DNA from: Enchytraeus crypticus
Taxonomy: Eukaryota > Annelida > Clitellata > Enchytraeida > Enchytraeidae
Length of the DNA: 64,000 nucleotides
NCBI GenBank assembly: GCA_905160935.1
Contig: CAJHZI010000463.1
Location: 2,091,001-2,155,000 of the forward strand
Reading direction: 5' to 3'
Shown: positions 56,910 through 64,000 of the stretch, one piece after another
Numbering within the stretch: position 1 is the stretch's first letter
How the letters are laid out: the number at the start of each line of letters is the position of its first letter
Made by a program: the position numbers and the translations under genes
Notes under the pieces: generated by a model
What the model was told of the DNA's origin: nothing
Databases searched by the model: none
The model's input: the letters and a program-made list of their open reading frames with translations, nothing else

Positions 56910-57026
56910 CTATACAGCATGCTTTGACTCATCCTCTCTCTTCATGCGTCGAACAGATTCCAGTATCCAACCAAGACGTACTATCCTTACTTCTGGATTC
57001 TGCTTCTTAATGTCAATCAGATTGTC
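56910..57026 (-). CDS. CHD1L: CHD1L terminal exon: BRCT end
   Basis: Acceptor TCTTTTTAACAG, phase 0, 38 codons to TAG 56910-56912: [20 protein letters not shown] carries the conserved BRCT Trp (GWILES), followed by a charged tail. Confidence 0.78.
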   Translation of the reverse strand, partial: DNLIDIKKQNPEVRIVRLGWILESVRRMKREDESKHAV

Positions 57027-59995
57027 CTGTTAAAAAGAAATAGTATATAAGCGTACAAAAATTGTTTTTAATAGCTTTTGGAGTTCAATAAATTTACCAA
57101 CGCATTTTTGAAACAAATTTAGGTTCTATTCTTCATATAGGTAAATCTTGGACGAATAGCTGCCTCTAAGCCGTTTATACTTCTCAGTCTTCGTTAACTG
57201 ATGCAATCAGAACACGCCAGGTGGTTACTAATATACTACAGAAGATTTTAAACGTAAACAGTAGCCTTTTCTAAAAATAATCAAGAAGTATCTGAGTTTT
57301 TAACAAACCAATCCCTTTCCATTGTGGCAGTACAAGTACTGGCACAGAGAGTATAAGTTGTAATACAGTCTACAGTTTTCTAGAGATAGTATGAGAAGAC
57401 AGACCTGAGTCACGTGACTAGTCTCACTAACAACAACATGAGTGACTTCTGCTTTCATTGCGCTCTGTACATCTCCGTCGTATCTAGTTGATTGTGTTAA
57501 AGATTGTCCACATAGAGTAAGCTAAATGACTATCTATTATGGTCTATTTCAAGTTTAAACATTACAATAAGCCATAATAGATGGATTAAAAGCATATATT
57601 TCATACGTTCTAAATTCACTAAAAACCAGTTTATTAATCTCGTAACTTTTCAGACTATATAAAATACTAAGAGGATATCAACTGATAATGTAATAAAAAT
57701 TGTAAATCAAATGCTGGTCTACTTGGTCGAGTCAGTAGAACACCTAACTAACCTAAGCAGGAGGGCATGATTTCTAATCTGATCCAGACTGTCTCTAGCA
57801 GCATCTATTGTACATGAAGACAGATGATTTACAGTTAGGCCTAATTGCGTAGTGACTGTGTCCATTACTAGGCTGTACCTACATTTAGCTATTCGTATAG
57901 GTGCTTTGTAGATATGATTCTATAAAATCTAAAAACTTTAAAAATTGCATTGCACGCGAAAGCTATTAAATTAAACTTTTAGAATTGAGAAAGCTAAATC
58001 AAATTAATAATTATTAATCAGCGCATCCATTCGTATAGCCTCTGTAAACATGTGAGTCTGTTACACGTACTAAACGTGCAATTAAGTGTGAATTGATAAA
58101 TAAATAAACAAAAATAAATTAAATAAAATATTATTAAATAAGTTGGATATAGACACGAAGAAATCTGTGAAGGATACGCAATGATATAACGAGTAGCAGT
58201 CTTCAAGTCATCCCCAGTCACATCCATGAAGTGCACAACGACGTCATGAAATATGTCTGCAAGACTAGCATCATCATCTTTGTCATCCTCATCATCAGAT
58301 ATGATGTTATTTTTTGTCAGATGTGAACTCCCCGGTCGCACTGTTAAAACAATAATAAAAGTACTATTATATTAAACTCTAATGTACCTTCTGCAAAAAT
58401 TACATTAAGATGAACTGATAGCAGAACTACAAAAAACCTGCAAGCGCTTAAACAATCTTTCTCTTAGTGCACTTCCTACTGGCAGGTTCATGGTATATAA
58501 AGCCTTCACTTTTCTCAGTCTTCCGCTTTCCATTTCAAGTCCATATATGAGTGGATCTTTAAATCATCTAACATTCACTATCTTGGCCGGCCTCTGCCAG
58601 TTCTTTATGAACCAAAAATAAAATTAATAAATTTCCTTCCATTCTTCCTTCAATAACCTCTTTTAGTAGACTTTCCCCTCTTCTTAGAATGTGTCCTATC
58701 CAACTCTTCCTATTTCTTAATACATTTATCAACTGTCTATTTGTCCAACTCTTTCTAGAACTTCCTCATTTATTAGGAAGTTTCACAGAACTTCCACGAT
58801 TGAACAAACGCGTAATAAAAATAATAAAAATAAATAAATATATTTTCAGCCATTATCTTCAGCAGGAACTCTATACTGACAGAGCAAAAACAAATACGAC
58901 CTTTAGCAGCTGACCCATGTTGATTGAAATCGTTCTTCCTCTTTCCCGATAGTTTTCTGGAAAAGTAGTAACTGTCGATATTAACTAACGAAAAACAACT
59001 ACATGTATATAGATCAAGATTACTCAGTACAACTTGTACATATAACTAGGACATTTCAATGACTATACCAGTAAAGAAAGCTAAAGCTAAAGTTAACGTC
59101 AGTTTCCTCACTCGAAAGCTATGTCAGTGACGGACGAGCCCAGGATTTGAACCCGCACATACTGACAGTAACTACATATAATTAACTATGAGCCAAAAGT
59201 ATGAAAATATAGCATAGTGCTATTGGTAAGAGATTCCTTGAATTAGAGCAGCAAGAAGTATGGCTCGCTCACGTCACGCTTCATGGCTGCCTTCCGTTAA
59301 CTAAATTTTTGGATCTTGCCCAAATTTAATTCATTTTACACTAAAAAACAAATCTAAATGTTAGCTGACACTCAAACAATCAATCAATCAATAAGAATTT
59401 AACTTCCGGTTCCTCGCCATAAGGCAATGTCAGGGACGTCTTACATACTCACGCCCTATATGACGCTAATTGTGGTCCCGTTTCATTTAGGCTACATAAT
59501 CTCACAACGGTAGAGATTATTCTCACAACATTATAGAATTAATATACGAGACACTATAGAGAAGAGATTTCAATGAGCAGAGCACAATGAAGAGGATACA
59601 CATATGTAGGCACACCACGACTGGCCAAATGTTTCTGAATCAATCTCTCAGTGCCGTACCAGTTGAACCCCGGAGTGTTGTACCCGAGGCGTGGCAAGTG
59701 GACACTGGCTGTGCGTACAGACACATGCACACACATTTGTGCTGGTTATATAGAGTATATACGCCTTCGTGTCATATGCAAACAATGGACATACAAGTAA
59801 TAACTATATTAATAACTATACGCAAGCTTGTAATTAATGTACATTTATTAGACCGGTATTGTTTAGGATTTTTTCTTTCTCTTCAGCACATGTTGTTTCA
59901 GAACGTTTGGGGTGAATCTACATGTATTTGTAGTGACATGTGATGGGGTGGACATCCCTGACATCACCCTTGTATGAGGAAATGGACGTTAAACC

Positions 59996-60040
<45 letters not shown>

Positions 60041-61404
60041 ATGGAAATCTGTATTAATGAGATTTCAATCTTTCGATCTTGTATATATGTTAGACTATGC
60101 TTTCATTAAAATTCACTAATATTTAAAGTAAAAAGAAGGAATTCACTTGCATTAATATACATTTACTAGTATAATAGAAAATAGTAAACAGAGAAAATGC
60201 GCTGAAAGGTAAATCAGTAGACTAGTAGACATCTTGTATACTGCACATTGCACGTGACACTTATAGTGTCAAGAACCAAACTACAAATAACCTAAAGTAG
60301 AGAGACCAAATAAAGCAATAAAGACTTGCTCTCTAAAGAAAGAAAAGGACATTCATATTGTGCTCATCAATGAAAAAGGGCTATGAAATGACATCTATAT
60401 AGCACCACAATGTTCCACTGACCTTTCTTTTGTTTGGCAATCCAGCAGAGTTTTTCGAAGGCAGTCTGTAGAGCAGTTAATTTGACGCCAGAAAGATTAT
60501 TACTGTGGTCTCTGCTCTGAGCTACGATTAATCCAACCTGTAAATACATGGGACATGATGGCACCAATCCAGAGATGCAAACACATTGGACATAAACTGC
60601 AGGCACCAATCTAGATTTGTAAACACAGTGAATATAAAACATAGGCACTAACAAACCTGTAAACACAGATGTAAATTATATGTATTTGTATATTATATAT
60701 ATAATTATGTAAGATTTCTAAATGTCTTGTATACTTCAAAACTAGTGAAAAGCTGTTCAAGTATTTTCTGTAGTGCACTACTAAAGAGAATTTAGTAGGA
60801 GATACTTTCTATACAGAACTGCTATAGGCAAGTTTTCTACAAGATATTTTTCACGTTTGTTAACATTGAGAAATTCTAGGATATGTTTACTCTACTGATC
60901 TGCTAGAAAGAAATTGTCAAAATAAATGAGAACAAATGTCTCATTTATTTAAAGCTAATGGCAGCAAGCGTTAGAATCATGTAAAAATTATTTAAATTTC
61001 TTTAAATAACAATTCTCCAACTCACAGTAATACTTAAATTGCGTCACTTACATAATCTCTTCCAGTCTGTCTGCTCTGAATGTCATCAACAGGAATTATG
61101 TGGAGATCTCCTAGGGCTAAATCTAAAAACACAAATCAGCGTAAAAAGTTATCCCCCGCAGTGACCCGGCCAATATCAATTCAGCCAATCGATACAAATA
61201 TAGTAGTAGAAGTATATTTTACGTTTTCATAAAAATTAATAGTGGAATTACTGACAAATACATGTAGTTCAATATTACACATTTTTGTTTATTTTTGGCT
61301 ACAGAGATTTTTATATAATTAATATAAGTTTCAGCTTGATAAGCATAACATGAAATGAATATACGATTACAAATAGTATATATATATATATATATATTAT
61401 ATAT

Positions 61405-61444
<40 letters not shown>

Positions 61445-61452
61445 ATATATAC

Positions 61453-61488
<36 letters not shown>

Positions 61489-62472
61489 ATATATACAGGG
61501 TGAGTAAAAAAAGTGATAACACCTGCAAAAAGTTTGAATATCTAAGGCTATTGTTAATATTTTCAAATCAAAATTTTACCAATTAATAAAGGACTAATTT
61601 GTGATGGGGTGGCCAATTTTCATCCATTTTAAGCTAGAGATTGGCCAGTTATACAAGTTTCAGCAGAGCAACCCCCCATTTTTTACCTAAAAATGGCGTT
61701 TGCTACAACGGTAAGGATAAATTGCACTTTATTGGCGAGAAGGAAAAGGTGAACGCTCAGTATTACGTCAATACTTTACTTCCCAAGCTGTTTGAAGATT
61801 GCAAGGCTCTTCTACCAAATGGTTTCACTCTTTCAGCAGGATGATGCTCCGGCTCATGCATCTCGTCGTGCATAAGAATGAATCAGCGAGAGAAATCCAT
61901 ATTTAACCAAGAAGAGTGAATAGCCTCCAAACTCTCCCGATCAGAATCCTCTGGATTACCATGTCTGGGGAACCATGCTGCATCTCTATCAGAAACACCA
62001 GTCGAAGCCTAAAAACAAAACAGAACTGCAGGAAATGCTACAATCACTTTGAGAGAGACTGCCCCAGGCTGGAATCAACAAGGCTGTCCTAGCATTCCGA
62101 AAGCTACTACAGTCCTGCGTAGCAACTGGAGGAAAGCATATCGAATAGTCAGTAGTGCTAGCAGATATCATTGGTTCTTTCTGAACCACCACAACGACCT
62201 TTTTCAGGGCCCCAAAAATTAAACTAAATTAAACTAAGATAAACTAATTTTTTATTTACAGTACATTCAAAAAGGGGGGTTGGGTTGCTGAAACTTTCAT
62301 AGCTGGCCAATCTATGTAGTCTATTAGAAAGGATGAAAATTGGCCACCTTGTCAAAAATTAGTCCTTTAGTAATTGGTAAAAGTTTGATTTGAAAATCTT
62401 ACCAATAGCCTGAGATACTAAAAATTTTTGCAGGTGTTATCACTTTTTTTTACTCACCCTACTATATATATC

Positions 62473-62534
<62 letters not shown>

Positions 62535-62545
62535 TTAGGTTTCCA

Positions 62546-62610
<65 letters not shown>

Positions 62611-62972
62611 AGCTATAAGCGTATAATCTAAACAATACAAATGAGACATTTAGTAGCACAATTTTGAATACATAGACTTACCTTTCAGTTTCCCAGCTTG
62701 CTGATATTGTTCCTCGGGTTTCAGACTTCTAGCGCTAATGCCTGTGAACAGACCACCCTTGCCCCATCGTCCAGAGTTATCTGCGTTACAATCAGATATG
62801 ATACACGATTTCAGTACAACATGGAATATGGTAAATCGATGCATGTATCGTTTAAAACTGTATCTTACAAATTGCGAATTATCTGAACTATTAAGCTTGT
62901 TCGCAAAAACAAGGGTTTAGAACCTAGTTAGGTTTCCAAGATATTTTAACCAAATAACAACATCGTCGTCGT

Positions 62973-63003
<31 letters not shown>

Positions 63004-63009
63004 TCATCG

Positions 63010-63046
<37 letters not shown>

Positions 63047-63556
63047 TATCACAATGTAGGCCTACTCCTGATTCCTAGTTTAACTGGGCTAGCAATTGAC
63101 CTTCTCCATTCTTTATTCCTTATCCTTATTACCAAAGAACAACTACATATGTTCAAAAAGTTACACAGAAATTTACAAATATTCAATTAATTAATTTTCA
63201 AACCACATTGTGACTAGTAACAACTAACAAAAAAGATTCTCACACAAAACGTTGAACTAAAACGTTTCTATTAAAAAATAATTGCAAAGAAATACATACC
63301 GACACAATGTATCAGAATAGCATCATTGTTTCCAGCATAACCCGGATGTGTGACGTCACCGATAACATACTGTATCGTGTTGCTCCGTTTACTGGATTCA
63401 TCAGAATTCTCTCTCAACTCTCTTTCATCATCGTCATCAACTCCTAGTAGATCATCAATGCTATCATCATCACTCCCTCCACTAACAGATTCATCATCTT
63501 TCTCCGGTAGCTCAATATTGCATGACGTATAGTTGTGAGCCTTCCACATATCCTCT
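56910..63556 (-). CDS. CHD1L: CHD1L/ALC1-type chromatin remodeller, 3' half: macro domain plus C-terminal BRCT
   Basis: Nine minus-strand exons fit in phase: 63300-63556, 62682-62780, 61052-61122, 60423-60537, 59600-59708, 58901-58956, 58178-58340, 57405-57483, 56910-57026. They give about 355 residues. CHD1L is a nuclear SNF2-family ATPase recruited to DNA damage; its macro domain binds poly(ADP-ribose). Seen: an acidic linker, then a full macro domain ([76 protein letters not shown]). These blocks closely match the human protein. The last four exons add a basic linker and a BRCT-like domain, which human CHD1L does not have. The SNF2 ATPase exons should lie beyond the window end. That the BRCT exons belong to this gene is inferred from strand, spacing and three matching phases. 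Confidence 0.85.
57405..57483 (-). CDS. CHD1L: CHD1L exon: BRCT middle
   Basis: Acceptor ACAATCAACTAG, donor CTCAG|GTCTGT, 26 codons: YDGDVQSAM then EVTHVVVSE, the BRCT GG/GD turn and the THVV strand. Confidence 0.78.
58178..58340 (-). CDS. CHD1L: CHD1L exon: first half of BRCT domain
   Basis: Acceptor TTGTTTTAACAG, donor TTGC|GTATCC, 53 full codons. An acidic stretch ([11 protein letters not shown]) precedes [15 protein letters not shown] and TATRYII, the first strand and helix of a BRCT fold (compare LLDIFTGVRLYL and RRYFVAF of DNA ligase III). Confidence 0.75.
58440..58800 (-). mobile_element. LINE 3' coding-end fragment in a CHD1L intron
   Basis: In mixed minus frames: [28 protein letters not shown], then [17 protein letters not shown] and [10 protein letters not shown], the usual C-terminal order of endonuclease-RT class LINEs. 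Frameshifted. Confidence 0.8.
58901..58956 (-). CDS. CHD1L: CHD1L exon: basic linker
   Basis: Acceptor CTACTTTTCCAG, donor AAAG|GTCGTA, 56 nt, phase 2 in and 1 out. Reads [18 protein letters not shown]. No homology can be claimed; it is supported by good splice sites and by fitting both neighbouring phases. Confidence 0.55.
59076..59167 (-). repeat. SINE-A copy, truncated
   Basis: AAAGCTAAAGTTAACGTCAG, CACTCGAAAGCTATGTCAGT, CCAGGATTTGAACCCGC; the A-box end is missing. Confidence 0.85.
59385..59500 (-). repeat. family B short repeat, diverged
   Basis: AAGAATTTAACTTCCGGTTC, CTCGCCATAAGGCAATGTCA, GGGACGTCTTACATACTCAC. Confidence 0.65.
59600..59708 (-). CDS. CHD1L: CHD1L exon: end of macro domain
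   Basis: Acceptor CTGTACGCACAG; 35 full codons ending SRGVPTY. Donor TATGT|GTATCC is inferred because only it matches the phase of the next exon. Reading on without splicing gives twelve more residues and a TAG at 59554, which would end the protein about where a macro-only CHD1L ends. Confidence 0.88.
59845..60045 (+). repeat. family B repeat, longer version with (TTA)n tail
   Basis: Shares AGACCGG...TGTTTAGGATTTT and GTTTGGGGTGAATC with 41.6 kb, then GGACATCCCTGACATCACCC, GGAAATGGACGTTAAACC and a TTA run. Confidence 0.8.
60423..60537 (-). CDS. CHD1L: CHD1L exon: macro domain, IVAQ segment
   Basis: Acceptor TGTATTTACAG, donor AAAG|GTCAGT, 38 codons: [20 protein letters not shown] (human [20 protein letters not shown]), then [16 protein letters not shown]. 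Confidence 0.92.
61052..61122 (-). CDS. CHD1L: CHD1L exon: macro domain, IPVDD segment
   Basis: Acceptor TGTTTTTAG, donor TTAT|GTAAGT, 23 codons: [20 protein letters not shown] (human [20 protein letters not shown]). It is too short to show as a long open frame but is fixed by homology and phase. Confidence 0.9.
61376..61495. repeat. (TA)n microsatellite
   Basis: Imperfect TA run directly left of the mariner-like element. Confidence 0.95.
61496..62460 (+). mobile_element. mariner-like element relic with about 190-bp inverted ends
   Basis: Left arm 61496-61684 starts CAGGGTGAGTAAAAAAAGTG; right arm 62268-62460 is its diverged reverse complement. TA flanks both ends. Between them lies a transposase remnant on +: [18 protein letters not shown] (61750-61800), [12 protein letters not shown] after a frameshift, and [13 protein letters not shown]. 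The last two carry the second and third catalytic Asp, about 38 codons apart, which would suit a DD37D-like clade. The N-terminal DNA-binding part is deleted and several stops occur, so it is dead. It sits in a CHD1L intron. Confidence 0.85.
62461..62610. repeat. (TA)n microsatellite, two blocks
   Basis: TA runs separated by CAGTTAGGTTTCCAAGA; the Tyr-Ile repeat frames here are artefacts. Confidence 0.95.
62682..62780 (-). CDS. CHD1L: CHD1L exon: macro domain ligand loop
   Basis: Acceptor TTGTAACGCAG, donor AAAG|GTAAGT, 32 full codons. [18 protein letters not shown] corresponds to human DSGHWGRGGLFTALEKRS, the glycine-rich ADP-ribose loop; then YQQAGKLK. Confidence 0.92.
62965..63055. repeat. 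(ATC)n / (GTC)n microsatellite
   Basis: GTCGTCGTC and ATCATC runs; they may be the expanded tail of the adjoining family C copy. Confidence 0.9.
63030..63115 (-). repeat. family C short repeat, 3' end only
   Basis: ATCATC tail, then CTCCTGATTCCTAGTTTAAC and TGGGCTAGCAATTGACC, matching the 3' end of other family C copies. Confidence 0.6.
63300..63556 (-). CDS. CHD1L: CHD1L exon: acidic linker and start of macro domain
   Basis: Acceptor TATTTTAACAG, donor GTCG|GTATGT. 85 full codons: MWKAHNYTS (human MAWWESNNYQS), an Asp/Glu/Ser-rich stretch ([17 protein letters not shown]), then [17 protein letters not shown] and DAILIHCV, the first strands of the macro fold. Confidence 0.9.
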
Positions 63557-64000
63557 CTGTTAAAATATAACACCACACATAAACCTGTTTAATTAGGCGT
63601 AACGATAATGCAAAAATAATTGTTCTACATGTATACTACAACAGTTAGCTTACCTATTTTTTGTATTTAATTATGAGACCTACCAGTTATCAAGACTAAT
63701 TGCATATTATAATATTTAGATCAAAAGCACGCTCGTATTACAATGTTAAATATTAGCTCTATGGTAAATTATTCATTCGGCTTATCGATGTTTAGCACTA
63801 CTCTGAATATCCCCGTGATATCTTCATTATCATATATAGCATTAGTAGGCCCGGTCTTCCTTTCTAGTTCCCTTCTTTCCCCTAAAAAACGAAACATTCC
63901 ACTAAATATGTTCATTTCCACTTTTTCAATCATTTCAAAGACTTTGTATTAGTGTCAGTCATTTCCAATTCTTTGCGGAATTACCTCAAATAATACTTTA
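63557..64000. other. CHD1L: CHD1L intron, no further exon called
   Basis: A minus-strand stretch near 63890, after an acceptor-like TTTCGTTTTTTAG, opens with ERRELERK and could be a charged linker exon, but neither homology nor a clear donor supports it. Confidence 0.3.

Noticed and set aside
57026-58340. Separate DNA ligase IV or III gene ending in BRCT
   Set aside because: The BRCT is ligase-like, but no ligase catalytic exon lies upstream on that strand; the next exons are CHD1L macro domain in matching phase. Kept open for transcript data.
61641-62192. Active transposase gene
   Set aside because: N-terminal part missing, frameshift before QQDD and later stops; a relic only.

Overview
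The window reads as nuclear DNA of an invertebrate animal, most likely a lophotrochozoan such as a mollusc or annelid. It is AT-rich, its genes are cut by many introns, it is full of (TA)n microsatellites, and retroposons and DNA transposons occur every few kilobases. Coding exons have clean GT...AG borders (one probable GC...AG) and matching phases. An intact CHD1L/ALC1-type gene argues against a fly or nematode; the phylum itself is inference.

Four host genes can be supported. (1) At 3268-13697 (+) is the 3' part of a membrane receptor: a CUB domain, a small sushi-like Cys domain, one membrane helix and a long cytoplasmic tail. (2) At 43984-50170 (+) is a complete 500-residue paralogue: signal peptide, SUEL/rhamnose-binding lectin domain, CUB, sushi-like domain, helix and a His/Gln-rich tail. 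The two share exon order and intron phases in the ectodomain and helix, so they are tandem duplicates whose tails have diverged. (3) At 52643-54379 (+) is a two-exon gene for mitochondrial ribosomal protein mL64 (GADD45GIP1/CRIF1). (4) At 56910-63556 (-) is the 3' half of a CHD1L/ALC1 chromatin remodeller. Its macro domain spans five exons. Four more exons in matching phase add a linker and a C-terminal BRCT domain that human CHD1L lacks. mL64 and CHD1L converge tail to tail.

Between and inside the genes the DNA is a mosaic of mobile elements. These include a LINE with a long open RT frame (16.9-18.8 kb), a decayed LINE 3' end with a mutated RT active site (19.5-20.9 kb), and a hAT-type element with a perfect 8-bp target duplication that holds two LINE copies of one family in opposite orientations (25.2-30.7 kb). 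There is also an RT fragment bracketed by 196-bp direct repeats (33.2-35.2 kb), a long foldback element (9.0-9.7 kb), a mariner-like relic (61.5-62.5 kb), and several further LINE 3' fragments. Four short repeat families recur. SINE-A is tRNA-derived with a matching A box and B box (about 14 copies); family B ends in (ATT)n; family C ends in (GAT)n; SINE-D is tRNA-like. Minisatellites of 12, 34, 39 and 65 bp are present.

The most interesting points are the inferred macro-BRCT architecture of the CHD1L homologue, the lectin-CUB receptor pair, and the nested transposon structures. No CRISPR array, operon, true tRNA/rRNA gene or viral gene was seen.
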